Positions 46,563 to 56,691 of a stretch of DNA of 64,000 nucleotides are shown one piece after another; positions within the stretch are counted from its first letter, which is position 1; each line of letters opens with the position of its first letter. The DNA is from an uncultured Clostridia bacterium (GTDB lineage: Bacteria > Bacillota_A > Clostridia > TANB77 > CAG-508). The notes under the pieces are model-generated. The model made no database searches. It saw only the letters and a program-made list of their open reading frames with translations, and was not told the DNA's origin. The position numbers were made by a program, and so were the translations under genes. The stretch lies in the NCBI GenBank assembly GCA_944388685.1, contig CALXJS010000001.1:1-64000 (forward strand). The letters are read 5' to 3'.

Positions 46563-46720
46563 TTATTACTATTATTAGTTATCGCATATTAGGAGCAACC
46601 TAATTTTATAATCAAATATTTATCGTCAAGCGTACTTATTAATGTGCTTATAATAATAGGAATGTATTTGATGAATGTATATTTAATTTTCAAAGAACAT
46701 ATCCTGCATATCCAAATAAA

Positions 46721-46765
46721 AGGAAACAGGAGAAAGAATAATATTTACCCTTTCACTTGTTTCCT
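46721..46765 (-). terminator. Terminator of the sigma-like factor gene
   Basis: AGGAAACAAGTGAAAG pairs with CTTTCTCCTGTTTCCT (two mismatches in 16), followed by TTTATTT. It isolates the sigma gene from the RNA candidate and pemK. Confidence 0.8.
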
Positions 46766-46787
46766 CACTTAAATGCAAAATAGCATA

Positions 46788-47264
46788 CTAATTTTTATAA
46801 TTTTTTAAAATTTCTTTTAATTTTGCTTTTGCTCGTTCTAATGCAATATGTATCACTTGATGTGAAGTGCCTTCTTCTGCTGCTATTTCATATTCATTTT
46901 TATCTTCAAAAAAGTATTTAATAATTCTTCTTTTTTGAATATCAGATAGTTTTTCTATTGCTTTTCTAACATCTTCAAAAGTTGATTTTCTAATGATTTC
47001 ATCTTCCAAACTTTCAGTTGCAAATTTTGCTCTTTTAACTAATGAATCTTCATAAACTTCTGATTGTTCAATATGCCTCTCATCTTTATTCATTTGTGAT
47101 TTATCTTCTAATTCAAATCCGTCAAAAGCCAAAAATACTTTTTCATTTACTTCTACTACTCTTTTAGTATTGGTATTATCTTTAAATATTACAAAATATT
47201 GATTATTTGTTTTGATTAATGTGTAAGGATTATCCTTACTTTTTCTTCTTTTAGGTCTTTCCAA
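46788..47264 (-). CDS. Sigma-70-like factor of the ICE
   Basis: 158 residues. The C-terminal part (ALERAKAKLKEILKNY preceded by EYEIAAEEGTSHQVIH) is a sigma region-4-like helix-turn-helix, and KAIEKLSDIQKRRIIKYFF is typical of small ICE-encoded sigma-like proteins. The start is a TTG at 47264 preceded by CGGAGG; the frame stays open upstream to 47549 but crosses a terminator hairpin and is rejected. The ribosome site lies at the foot of an inverted repeat CCGTTCAA/TTGAACGG (47275-47305). It probably regulates element genes. Confidence 0.78.
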   Translation of the reverse strand: MERPKRRKSKDNPYTLIKTNNQYFVIFKDNTNTKRVVEVNEKVFLAFDGFELEDKSQMNKDERHIEQSEVYEDSLVKRAKFATESLEDEIIRKSTFEDVRKAIEKLSDIQKRRIIKYFFEDKNEYEIAAEEGTSHQVIHIALERAKAKLKEILKNYKN

Positions 47265-47357
47265 TTTAATTCCTCCGTTCAACTTAAATTTTTTTAATTG
47301 AACGGTTTGTGGAGGTCCTCTACACCTAAAATTCAACAAATTTCGACAAATAAAAAA

Positions 47358-47393
47358 GTCGGTAGTAAAAACATTTCTATTTTTACTACCGAC
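47358..47393 (-). terminator. Leader terminator before the sigma-like gene (attenuator candidate)
   Basis: GTCGGTAGTAAAAA pairs perfectly with TTTTTACTACCGAC (14 bp), followed by TTTTTTATTTG. It lies between a likely promoter (TATAAT at 47706-47701) and the gene, so read-through must be regulated or partial. Confidence 0.85.
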
Positions 47394-47529
47394 AAGTGTA
47401 TTGCAGACAATATAATATTTTAAATTTCTAATTTTTGGGGAATAATCCCCCCAAGCACTTATAATGCCAATTATTTTTACAAATAAAATAAATTTATATT
47501 TTTCTTTTCTCATAAGGCAAAAATCCCCC

Positions 47530-47579
47530 TTATGTAGAACTAATGTCATTAAGAGCCATTACAGATGATGTTTGATCAT
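47530..47579 (-). promoter_or_regulatory. Two overlapping leader peptides
   Basis: An AGGAGA site 8 bases before ATG gives MIKHHL-stop (47579-47559); its TAA overlaps a second ATG giving MALNDISST-stop (47559-47530). They lie about 120 bases after a TATAAT box and upstream of the perfect terminator at 47358. The arrangement resembles translational attenuation leaders of antibiotic-response genes. It belongs to the 519-base gap before the sigma-like gene, which holds no other gene. Confidence 0.5.
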
Positions 47580-47783
47580 CTTTTGTATCTCCTAATTAAT
47601 TAAATATAAATTCCTTTTTATTCTTTAAATATTGACTATTATTTTTTTACTCAACATATCACAACAGCATTTATTTAAAGACATTGCGCTACTGCGACAT
47701 ATTATATACTTTATTTGTTAAAATTTCATCATTTTTGCCAAATTTTGTAATTTAAAAAGCAAAAAAAAAAGAAATATGTCAAA

Positions 47784-49328
47784 TTACGACATTTTTCTTC
47801 TTTTAAAATTTATTTTATTTACTATGTTCATAAACAAATTCACACAATATTTAAAATTATCAGTTTTATAGAAAATTAGCACAATTAAAAATATAGGAAC
47901 CAAAATAGCAATTATAGAATTAATAATTAATTCTATCCATAGATTAGAAACAATAAATAGCTTACTAATAAAATAAGAACTTGACATTATTATAGCAAAA
48001 ACCAAAATATAAAATAATGTTTCTTTTATATAGTTCCAATATGTTCTTTCAAATAATTTTTTATAGACATATCTAGGATAACTATAACACCAAAGCACCA
48101 TTCCACTAATAATTGTTCCTAAAAATACACCTTCTAACCCAATAAACTTCAATAATATAATTGATATCATAATATTTAATACTGATTCTATAACAGGAAC
48201 AAATCTATCCTCATACCATATACCTGCTGCATCTTTAAAAACATTATAAGCATTTCTTTGCATTTTTTGAAAATAATTTATTACAAGTACAATAGTAACT
48301 TGCATTCCCAATAAGTATTCACTTCCAATCCATAATTTTATAAATGGACTAATTATCAACAAAATACATACACTAGAAAAACAAGAAATAACAAAGTTTA
48401 TAAATCTTATTTTATCAAAAACATTGTACTTAACATTTACATTTTTTTCTTCAGTCAATAAATTACCCACACTTGGTGTAATTGCAATTAGCATCTGCCT
48501 AAATAAATTATTTACAGCAGTAATTATCATATTATAACTTGAATATATACCAACAGTCACTACTCCTAAATAACTAGATATAATTATATTATCAGTACCA
48601 TTTACAATACTATTACCAATTTTATGGAAAAAAAGTGCCTTAACTTTCTTAAATATATCATTTCTTGTAGTTATATCTAATTTTTGATAATTTTTATCTT
48701 TTATAAATGGAAATAATTTATTTGCAAGAATTGCCCCAATAATATTTTCTATTATTTGGCATATTATTTTTATTAATAAGTATAAATAATAGTTCTTAGT
48801 TATGTATAAGAAACTTAACTGTAATATATTTAATATTATTATGTATATAATATGTATAATATCAACCAAATATCCTCGTTGATACGCTTGAATTATATTC
48901 TTTTTATAAGATAAAATATAAGAACTTGATGTACTAAATAAGAACATTATATAAACAATATAAATATTTACATCAGCTTCTACTGTACCTACAATATTAT
49001 TTAAAAATGGAATTACAATCAATCCACATACAAAAACAAGTAAGGATATTATTGTATAAGTTTTTTTATAAAAATTCATTAACATTACAATTTTTTTCTT
49101 ATCATTTGATGCTATCGGCTTATATAAATTAAAAACGATTGCACTCCCAATACCAAGTTCAAAAAAACTTAACATTGTTAAAATATTCGTAAATAAACCA
49201 TTTAATCCCAAATATTCTGCACCAAGTATTCTTATAAATATTGCTTGTGCAACGAAGTTACAAATTATTGAAACAAAATTTGCTATTAACGACATAAATG
49301 AATTTCTAACAGAACTTTTAGCACGCAC
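47784..49328 (-). CDS. Oligosaccharide flippase, Wzx-like (ICE cargo)
   Basis: A 514-residue membrane protein of the polysaccharide flippase family with about 12-14 helices; its N-terminal IFIRILGAEYLGLNGLFTNIL is typical of this group. It is the last gene of the cargo polysaccharide operon. A weak hairpin ATGTC/GACAT with a long T run (47762-47791) lies at its stop and may end the operon. Confidence 0.9.
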   Translation of the reverse strand: MRAKSSVRNSFMSLIANFVSIICNFVAQAIFIRILGAEYLGLNGLFTNILTMLSFFELGIGSAIVFNLYKPIASNDKKKIVMLMNFYKKTYTIISLLVFVCGLIVIPFLNNIVGTVEADVNIYIVYIMFLFSTSSSYILSYKKNIIQAYQRGYLVDIIHIIYIIILNILQLSFLYITKNYYLYLLIKIICQIIENIIGAILANKLFPFIKDKNYQKLDITTRNDIFKKVKALFFHKIGNSIVNGTDNIIISSYLGVVTVGIYSSYNMIITAVNNLFRQMLIAITPSVGNLLTEEKNVNVKYNVFDKIRFINFVISCFSSVCILLIISPFIKLWIGSEYLLGMQVTIVLVINYFQKMQRNAYNVFKDAAGIWYEDRFVPVIESVLNIMISIILLKFIGLEGVFLGTIISGMVLWCYSYPRYVYKKLFERTYWNYIKETLFYILVFAIIMSSSYFISKLFIVSNLWIELIINSIIAILVPIFLIVLIFYKTDNFKYCVNLFMNIVNKINFKRRKMS

Positions 49329-49332
49329 ATTA

Positions 49333-50436
49333 CTACCCCCTTATTTTATTAAAACAATTTTTTATACTTTTATTCAATTTGAATAACACATAATATATTT
49401 TTAGTTTAAATACTATTAGATATGAACATATTTCCCTATTTTTTATCCAATTATATACCTTATTTATTTCAGTTTTCTTTGGATTTGTTCCATTTATATA
49501 GTATTTCAATGTTAAACTTATTTGTGCATTTATCCAATTTTTTGTTACTTTATTAGAATATTTATTTTTTATAATCTTAAATACTTTATATTTTTCTTCT
49601 AAATTATCTATTAAAAATTCTGGTGATATATTATTAGTAATATTTTTATCGTGAATTCTATATACTCCAATTACATTTTCATAAAATTTAACATTTCCAG
49701 TATTCAACAACCCCCTCATATATATAGAAGCATCATTAACCATATCTACATCATTGAATTTAGCATTTTCTAGCGAATTTTTCCTAAATATAGCAGAAAA
49801 GGTGCTATTAGGTTTATCATAATATATCATAAATTTTTTTAAGTATTCATAACAAGAAATATTATCTACTATATTTAAGGATTTAAATGAATATAAGTTT
49901 TCTTTTTCATACTTCACAAACGAATTTGAGCAAAGAATATCAATATTTGAATCTTCAAAAAATGATACTGCATTTTCAAAATAATTATCATCTATATAAT
50001 AATCATCATCATCCATAAAGATTATATAATCTCCTTTGGATTCATTATATCCAAATTTTCTACTAAACCCTGCTCCACTATTATTTTTATTTGTAAAAAA
50101 TAAAACTCTATGATCTTTTATGTTTTCTAAAATATAGTCCTTAGTATTATCAGTTGAACCATCATCTACAATAAGAATCTCAAAATTTTGATAAGTTTGT
50201 GTTAATATACTATTTACACACTCAAAAAGTTTTTCTTTTCTATTATATGTTGGAATAATTATACTAATCATTTTATCTTTATCTATTTTATGTTTGCCTG
50301 TATCGTTAATATTTTTATTGCAATCGTGAGCAATCAAATTATATACTGCATTTTCAGTTAATAAACTTTGAGATCGTAATTCATCAAAAAGTTTAGCATT
50401 TTCTGTCGAAAAATATTTATACAATAATTCTTTCAT
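49333..50436 (-). CDS. Glycosyltransferase family 2 (ICE cargo)
   Basis: 367 residues; GT-A fold with ISIIIPTYNRKEKL (about 54), VDDGSTDNT and the metal-binding MDDDDYY. About 50 residues precede the GT domain and have no clear counterpart. It transfers one sugar of the cargo repeat unit; donor and linkage are not readable. It lies 4 bases before the flippase gene. Confidence 0.87.
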   Translation of the reverse strand: MKELLYKYFSTENAKLFDELRSQSLLTENAVYNLIAHDCNKNINDTGKHKIDKDKMISIIIPTYNRKEKLFECVNSILTQTYQNFEILIVDDGSTDNTKDYILENIKDHRVLFFTNKNNSGAGFSRKFGYNESKGDYIIFMDDDDYYIDDNYFENAVSFFEDSNIDILCSNSFVKYEKENLYSFKSLNIVDNISCYEYLKKFMIYYDKPNSTFSAIFRKNSLENAKFNDVDMVNDASIYMRGLLNTGNVKFYENVIGVYRIHDKNITNNISPEFLIDNLEEKYKVFKIIKNKYSNKVTKNWINAQISLTLKYYINGTNPKKTEINKVYNWIKNREICSYLIVFKLKIYYVLFKLNKSIKNCFNKIRG

Positions 50437-50491
50437 TTAATATTCTATTCCTTTCGTATAATTATAAAACATTTCTTCAAAATGATATAAT

Positions 50492-51550
50492 TCAATTATT
50501 AGAACTTTTATTCAAAAGCAAATCTAATTCATAAAAATGTTTTTCTGCTTCTTTTTTTAATTCTATATTATCTAATTTATATTTTAAATCTTCATCAGTT
50601 AGTTTTTCTACATTAAACTTTGACATTTCTCTTACATCAAATATTTTTCCTTTATATTTCATATCTTTCAAAACATTTATTGTTTTATCGCTGTATGCTA
50701 TCGGTATTATAGTCTTATTATATAAAATGCCTAAAATATTAGCGTGAAATCTAGTACCCACTATAATTGAACTACTTGCAATGATTGATACCGCTTCGTT
50801 TATATTACCATCATAAAAATATTTTTCAATATTACAGTCTTTTATTTGTTCTAGTATTTTGTTTATAGCAATTTCATCACCTTGCTCTTTACAAAATGAC
50901 ATTAATACTATCTTATACTTCTTTTTATTAAACATATTAATCAATTCAATAATCTTTTTTTCATATTCTTTTGCAAAATCAATTCCTAATTCTTTTTCCT
51001 TAAATTCAGCATCTATTACAGAAATAACAACAGTTTTATCGTTTCTTACATTTATATATTCGTTTTGATACGACAGAACGATATCCGTAGAATATCTAAC
51101 ATTTTTTAAATCTTTAAAAAAATAATATGATTTAGAATCTCTAAAACTTACGTCCTTAGCATATTTAAAAAGATTAGTACATTGATTAATATATTTCTCA
51201 GTTTTATGTGGTCCAAAATTCGAACCTAAAATAAATAATGGAGATTTATATTTTGGGAAAAGGGTTCCTTTGCCTTCAATGAACATACTTCCACCAATTA
51301 TTATTGATGCATCACAATTTTTTGCAATAATATAGTCATAATTAATTTTTTTATTACTAAAATAATTTAACAACTTATTTAAAACTTTTGTAAAAATATT
51401 TTTTTTATAATATTTTAAATTTTTATTTTTTAAGTATGAAGCGTCACTAGAAATCAGAAAATCAGTAGATTTATATCTGTTTGCGAGTATATCAATAAAT
51501 AAATCATCACCTAAATTTTTTTTTATATATGCTTTCAAAAATACTTTCAT
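50492..51550 (-). CDS. Polysaccharide pyruvyltransferase family protein (ICE cargo)
   Basis: 352 residues of the WcaK/CsaB-like fold: start KAYIKKNLGDDLFIDIL, central ILGSNFGPH and SFRDSKSYY, and C-terminal GTRFHANILG, a signature of the family. It would add a pyruvyl ketal, or a related group, to a sugar of the repeat unit. Confidence 0.82.
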   Translation of the reverse strand: MKVFLKAYIKKNLGDDLFIDILANRYKSTDFLISSDASYLKNKNLKYYKKNIFTKVLNKLLNYFSNKKINYDYIIAKNCDASIIIGGSMFIEGKGTLFPKYKSPLFILGSNFGPHKTEKYINQCTNLFKYAKDVSFRDSKSYYFFKDLKNVRYSTDIVLSYQNEYINVRNDKTVVISVIDAEFKEKELGIDFAKEYEKKIIELINMFNKKKYKIVLMSFCKEQGDEIAINKILEQIKDCNIEKYFYDGNINEAVSIIASSSIIVGTRFHANILGILYNKTIIPIAYSDKTINVLKDMKYKGKIFDVREMSKFNVEKLTDEDLKYKLDNIELKKEAEKHFYELDLLLNKSSNN

Positions 51551-51553
51551 TTA

Positions 51554-52519
51554 CTACCTCTTAATTCTTAAACATTTACTTATTATCTTTAATAATATCA
51601 TTCTTTTGTTTTTTAATAAGAATGCTATTATACCATATTTACCTAACCTAGAATACTTTATTTTTTTTAAACAATGCCAATAATAATCTCTATATATATA
51701 TTTATCTAGTTCTTCAATTTTACTATCTTTTAAAGAAATATAATCAATTATATGCGAATTTGTTTCTTTTATAGTACGAATTTCAATTTCATCTCTATTT
51801 TTTTCTTCAATTTTCCAAATAAATTCACATACATCTATAATATTAGATAATTTGTACAATATCTTTTCTCTATTAGTGGAATAATTAATTCCATTCTGAT
51901 TAACACTATAATTATAAAATGGCTTTTGTAAAACATATATATAATTTATTTTTTTATAAAGTTCATAATTGTATTTATAATCTTCAGCCATAATTAGATT
52001 TTCGTCAAATTTACATTTTTTAGCAATATGACTAGATATTAGTTGTCCCCAAACTTGATTGTAATTATATGTTTTAAAAAAAACTTTCCAAAATAATGAA
52101 TCAATATTTTCTTTTTTTTCTTTATATGAAATAACATTCACTTTTTTGGGAGAATATATCATTTTATATGCGCATTTTACAATATCAACTTTTTCCTGAA
52201 TAGCAATAGTAATCATATCATTAATTGCAGATTCGTCAATCCAATCATCAGCATCAACGAACATTATCCAATCTCCTTTGGCTTCACTTAAACCAATATT
52301 TCTTGCTAAACTCACACCTTTTTTTTCCGTATTAATCAATTTAATTCTTTCATCATTTTCCATTAATTCACTAGTAATCTTTGTACTATTATCCGTTGAA
52401 CCATTATTTATAACAAGAATTTCAATATTTTTATATGTTTGATTCATTATAGATTTCAAGCATTTTACTATTGTTTTTTCACTATTATATATAGGAATAA
52501 TTACGCTAACCATTTGCAT
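51554..52519 (-). CDS. Glycosyltransferase family 2 (ICE cargo)
   Basis: 321 residues; VSVIIPIYNSEKTI, INNGSTDNS and FVDADDWID are the GT2 nucleotide and metal motifs. It overlaps the polymerase gene by 14 bases and precedes the pyruvyltransferase by 3. It probably adds one residue of the repeat unit. Confidence 0.87.
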   Translation of the reverse strand: MQMVSVIIPIYNSEKTIVKCLKSIMNQTYKNIEILVINNGSTDNSTKITSELMENDERIKLINTEKKGVSLARNIGLSEAKGDWIMFVDADDWIDESAINDMITIAIQEKVDIVKCAYKMIYSPKKVNVISYKEKKENIDSLFWKVFFKTYNYNQVWGQLISSHIAKKCKFDENLIMAEDYKYNYELYKKINYIYVLQKPFYNYSVNQNGINYSTNREKILYKLSNIIDVCEFIWKIEEKNRDEIEIRTIKETNSHIIDYISLKDSKIEELDKYIYRDYYWHCLKKIKYSRLGKYGIIAFLLKNKRMILLKIISKCLRIKR

Positions 52520-53819
52520 TAATTTTCACATCCTTATCACTAGAAAAAATAATTAAAAACAGATACATTATTGCAAAAAAATCAAGCATTAAATAACTTA
52601 GAGCAAATAAACACGCCAAAATACTGCCCCATAATATTGTTTTTAAATAAATAGATTTAAGATTTCCTATTTTGTATTTATCAGTAGTTTTATTATTAAA
52701 TAACTTTTTTATAGATATTAACAAACTTATGTATATAAGTGTTCCAATTGCTCCCCAAGATAATATTAAGTCAAGGTATGTATTATGTGCTACAATATTT
52801 GTATAGAAGGCATCATTCAAATTTGTTCCTGCATTTAATACTAAAGCATAACTAGTACTTCTACCGAATATTAATGTAATTGGATCATTAAATGCTGTTT
52901 CAAAATAATATTTTTGTATTACATCTCTACCAGTAAGAAAACTCGTTGTATCTGTTCTATATGTATACTTGCTTATTATTGTACTAACAAATGACGTTTG
53001 TACTAATACACTTATAATAACTGGTAAACTCAACAAAATAATCAAATATCTAAACATTCTTTTTTTATTTTTTATATTTAAAATGCTATATAAAGCAAAA
53101 GCAAAAAATTCTAAGATTGATATTATTATGAACATTTTAGAAACAGCCAATACTCCAACAATGAAAGTTATAATTGCAGTTTTAGTTATACCTCTTTTTT
53201 CATACATTGAAGCAGTCATTATAAGCAATGCGTCTACTGAATAATAGTTTGAATCTCTCAATAGTCCTTTATATCTAAATGATGTAGGTATACTAGTTCC
53301 CCATCGAGATACAGGAAGCATATATCCTGATAATGCTGATACAACAAAACCTACAAAAAAGTATTTTAATATTTTATTTTTATCAATAAATTCTACTTTA
53401 TTAATCATCAATAAAACAAATATATATGATCCAAACATTGTAATCAAATTCAAACTTCCACTATTCATTCCAATATTTATAAAAGTTAAAATTATTTCCA
53501 TAGCCATAATAATTATCAATAGACTAAAAGTCTTTTTTTCAAGTTTAGCCTTATCAATCATCAATAACTTTATAATAAAAATAATAAATGTAATATTAAA
53601 AATATATTGAAACCCTATATCATCATATAAACTTGAACAAGTATGATTAAATAATGTTATAGGAATATACTCATCTTTCTTTGCTGTAAATATAATAATC
53701 AAATGGATAAATAAACATATATATTGTAAAAAAGAAAATGCTGGTATGTAATATTTTGTTAAGCAATTAATAAACACTATACTACATAATATTAATAATT
53801 TCTTATCTAATTTTTTCAT
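52506..53819 (-). CDS. Wzy-like O-antigen/capsule polymerase (ICE cargo)
   Basis: 437 residues with about 11 membrane helices and a large external loop (RWGTSIPTSFRYKGLLRDSN) and AHNTYLDLILSWG, the signature of Wzy/O-antigen ligase proteins. It gives the cargo operon its own polymerase, independent of the truncated host epsG. Confidence 0.82.
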   Translation of the reverse strand: MKKLDKKLLILCSIVFINCLTKYYIPAFSFLQYICLFIHLIIIFTAKKDEYIPITLFNHTCSSLYDDIGFQYIFNITFIIFIIKLLMIDKAKLEKKTFSLLIIIMAMEIILTFINIGMNSGSLNLITMFGSYIFVLLMINKVEFIDKNKILKYFFVGFVVSALSGYMLPVSRWGTSIPTSFRYKGLLRDSNYYSVDALLIMTASMYEKRGITKTAIITFIVGVLAVSKMFIIISILEFFAFALYSILNIKNKKRMFRYLIILLSLPVIISVLVQTSFVSTIISKYTYRTDTTSFLTGRDVIQKYYFETAFNDPITLIFGRSTSYALVLNAGTNLNDAFYTNIVAHNTYLDLILSWGAIGTLIYISLLISIKKLFNNKTTDKYKIGNLKSIYLKTILWGSILACLFALSYLMLDFFAIMYLFLIIFSSDKDVKINANG

Positions 53820-53820
53820 A

Positions 53821-54399
53821 TCATTCTCCTTTTCTATTTAAAAATTTTATTAAATCTACATATTTATTATTATACCAAGTATCATCAATCATATATGAAT
53901 CTTTCTTGAATTCCTTTACATAAATAAAATCTTTATCAAGTTTATTTTCTTGATTAGCAACGAAACAAATCTTTTTAGCACTCGTTTTAATCCTTGAAAA
54001 ATCTTTTAAATTATCAAAAGTACACAAATTTTGATCATCAAACTTTAATATTAAATTATCCCAATTTACTCTTTTGCATCTTCTATTCCATTTTTCTTTT
54101 GCTTCCTTCTCATTTGCATAATGTAAAAAATGAATTTCAATATCATCTAATAATCCAATAGGATAAGAGCCAAATCTTTCATCTTTATATTTTAAATAGT
54201 CTTTATATTTGGAATTATTACAATCAATAAACTTTAAATCACATTCTAAAAAATAATATTTCAAATTGTTTATTAATTTTATATAATCGTCTGGCATAAT
54301 AAATAAACCCACAGTAGGTGTCTTATATGGTAAATTAAAATTCCTATATACCCACCCTGCATAGCAATTATTAGAAATTATAGAAAAATTATTCTTTAT
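53821..54399 (-). pseudogene. DUF1919 exopolysaccharide protein, start interrupted by in-frame stop
   Basis: The frame from 54399 reads FSIISNNCYAGWVYRNF and continues through TPTVGLFIMPDDYIK, which is the DUF1919 N-terminal signature, to RKGE at 53821. No ATG, GTG or TTG opens it before the GTG at 54312, inside the conserved region. The same frame extends upstream through TAA (54402-54400) into the C-terminus of the GT4 gene, whose tail from MNKIRLPIFLSKTRF on looks like the missing DUF1919 start. I infer a nonsense mutation or fusion; a short product from 54312 would be defective. Confidence 0.65.
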
Positions 54400-55608
54400 T
54401 TATTTTTTACATCTTTTTTCTTTTATTTTTTTTGTTTCTATTTTTTCAATCAACTTAAATCGTGTCTTGCTTAAAAAAATAGGCAATCTTATTTTGTTCA
54501 TTTGTTGAATAAAACTTTTTTTATATTCTTCTTCTAATTTTTTTGCTTGGACTTCTATATCATAATCATCAATTATTTTATTTGATAATTTCACACACCT
54601 TTTATACCTATTTTCTTCAATAATATTACTCCATTCTTTTGTATCGTTTATAGGAAGAAAAATTACATTTTCATTTATTTTCACTTCATTTGTGATTGCG
54701 TTAGAAAATATACACGGTAAACCATTTGCTTGCGCTTCGATTCCAACAACTGGAAGTCCCTCAAAAAAAGATGGAAGTACAAAAATATCAAAAGCATTAT
54801 AATAGTCACAGGTATTGTTAATGTTTTTTATAAAAATTATGTTATCATAAACATTTTTTTGTTTTGCATTATTAATTATTTCATCATATAAATGTCCATC
54901 GCCAATTAACATCATTTTATATTTATTTGGATACCTAATATTGAGTTTTTCTAATAATTCAATTAAGAATCTATGATTTTTTTGTTCGCTGAACCTCCCT
55001 ATATGTCCTATAATAACTTCATCATTAACATTGTATTTTTTTCTAATTTCTTTTCTTTTTTTCTCATTAAATTTATACTTTTTTAGTTCTATTGCATTAT
55101 TTACTAAAACATATTTTTTTTGTTTATACAAAAATTTTCCTGCAAGATTTGAGCACGAAAATTTCTTATTAGATAATAAAAGACCTATTTTTCCTAATAA
55201 CATATTTCTGATTGCTCTAATCTTTTTTTCAGCATATTTAGTAGCGTGACTATGTATGATCCTAACTTTGACATTATATTTTTTGGCAGCAAAAAAATAT
55301 AAAAAACTAATATTTAACAAATGACAATGAATTATATCATACTTCTTTTCAAGCATAATTTTCTTTACATTTTTGTATATTTTATGCATTTTTCCTATAC
55401 TAATATTATCCAATAAATATACATTATTACCACATTGTTTTATATAATTATAAAATTCATTTTTAACATCATCATGTACTGCAAAATCAATTTCAAATTT
55501 TGTTTTATCAATATTTTTATAATAATTAATTGCATAATTTGTTATTCCATTTGAATAATTCAAAGTTCCTATTACAACCAAAATCTTTATTTTTTTCATT
55601 GCCATCAC
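54400..55608 (-). CDS. Glycosyltransferase family 4 (ICE cargo)
   Basis: 402 residues; GT-B fold with VIGHIGRFSEQKNH, LIGDGHLYDE and the E-x7-E region PSFFEGLPVVGIEAQ. The last ~40 residues (from MNKIRLPIF) have no counterpart in the neighbouring GT4 and match the expected start of the following DUF1919 gene, in the same frame. The true end of the transferase may be near EEEYKKS. Confidence 0.86.
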   Translation of the reverse strand: MMAMKKIKILVVIGTLNYSNGITNYAINYYKNIDKTKFEIDFAVHDDVKNEFYNYIKQCGNNVYLLDNISIGKMHKIYKNVKKIMLEKKYDIIHCHLLNISFLYFFAAKKYNVKVRIIHSHATKYAEKKIRAIRNMLLGKIGLLLSNKKFSCSNLAGKFLYKQKKYVLVNNAIELKKYKFNEKKRKEIRKKYNVNDEVIIGHIGRFSEQKNHRFLIELLEKLNIRYPNKYKMMLIGDGHLYDEIINNAKQKNVYDNIIFIKNINNTCDYYNAFDIFVLPSFFEGLPVVGIEAQANGLPCIFSNAITNEVKINENVIFLPINDTKEWSNIIEENRYKRCVKLSNKIIDDYDIEVQAKKLEEEYKKSFIQQMNKIRLPIFLSKTRFKLIEKIETKKIKEKRCKK

Positions 55609-55620
55609 CTTTTACTTTTA

Positions 55621-56691
55621 TTAATATTTATTATAAATGTTTTCCAACTTCTTTTTCTGTAAATTTATATCATATTCTTCTATTGATTTAGAAAGTTTTT
55701 TTATCCTATTATTATTTTTGGTTTGAGTAATTTTATTTTTCCACTCAATAATGTTTAAATCTAATTTTTCAATATTTGCATTAATCATCACTTCATCAGG
55801 AATATTTGAAGCAAAACATTTTAATCCATTGGCTTGAGCTTCAACTAAAACAATACCTAACCCTTCAAATAAACTTGGCAAAACAAATATATCAAACATA
55901 TTCATAACATCGTTAACATCTGTTCTTCTGCCTAAAAATATAACCTTATCTTCCAATTTATTTTTTTTCACTTGGAAACGAATGTCATTTTCAAGTTCAC
56001 CAACGCCTACTAAAATCAATTTATAGTTTTCATAACTGTCACATATTTCTTTAAAAACATCAATTAAAAATTTATGATTTTTTTGTTCGCACATTTTACC
56101 AATATGTCCAATAACTACCTGCTTATCTGTTATATTATATTTTTTTCTTAATTTAGTTCTTACATCGTGATTGAAATAAAATTTTTGACATTCTATTGCA
56201 TTATTTAATATAGTAAATTTTTCATTATTAAACATCCATTTTCCAGCATCTTTTGAACACGCAATTAAATTATTAGCATATTTTTTAATTTTATTTTTAT
56301 TATAATTATGCAATATTCTTTTTATCAAAATGTTAGGAATATTCGTATTATGAGAATGAGCTATTATATTTTTTACTCCCAATTTTTTTGCAATTTTTAA
56401 AGGAATTATATTAGCCGCTGATAACATATTATAATGAACAACATCATATTTATTATTTTCAATTATTTCACTTAATTTTCGTTTATATCCAATTGTATTT
56501 TTTTTAAAGTTTGGCAAAATATAAATAGTTCCCCCATTTTTTCTAATTTCATCTTCAAACGCCATATTTTTAAAAACAGTGGCAAAATCAATTACATATC
56601 CTTTTTTTATAATTTCTCTATAATAAGTCATATAAAATGTTTCTATTCCGCCAATATTATCGGTCATACCTAACACCAATATTTTTTTCAT
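55621..56691 (-). CDS. Glycosyltransferase family 4 (ICE cargo)
   Basis: 356 residues; GT-B fold with VIGHIGKMCEQKNH, LVGVGELEND and PSLFEGLGIVLVEAQ. It is related to the GT4 just downstream, probably an older duplication. It overlaps the first operon gene by 4 bases. Confidence 0.88.
   Translation of the reverse strand: MKKILVLGMTDNIGGIETFYMTYYREIIKKGYVIDFATVFKNMAFEDEIRKNGGTIYILPNFKKNTIGYKRKLSEIIENNKYDVVHYNMLSAANIIPLKIAKKLGVKNIIAHSHNTNIPNILIKRILHNYNKNKIKKYANNLIACSKDAGKWMFNNEKFTILNNAIECQKFYFNHDVRTKLRKKYNITDKQVVIGHIGKMCEQKNHKFLIDVFKEICDSYENYKLILVGVGELENDIRFQVKKNKLEDKVIFLGRRTDVNDVMNMFDIFVLPSLFEGLGIVLVEAQANGLKCFASNIPDEVMINANIEKLDLNIIEWKNKITQTKNNNRIKKLSKSIEEYDINLQKKKLENIYNKY

Noticed and set aside
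47265..47549. Possible 95-residue N-terminal extension of the sigma-like protein
   Set aside because: It crosses a perfect terminator hairpin, and the TTG at 47264 has a good ribosome site.
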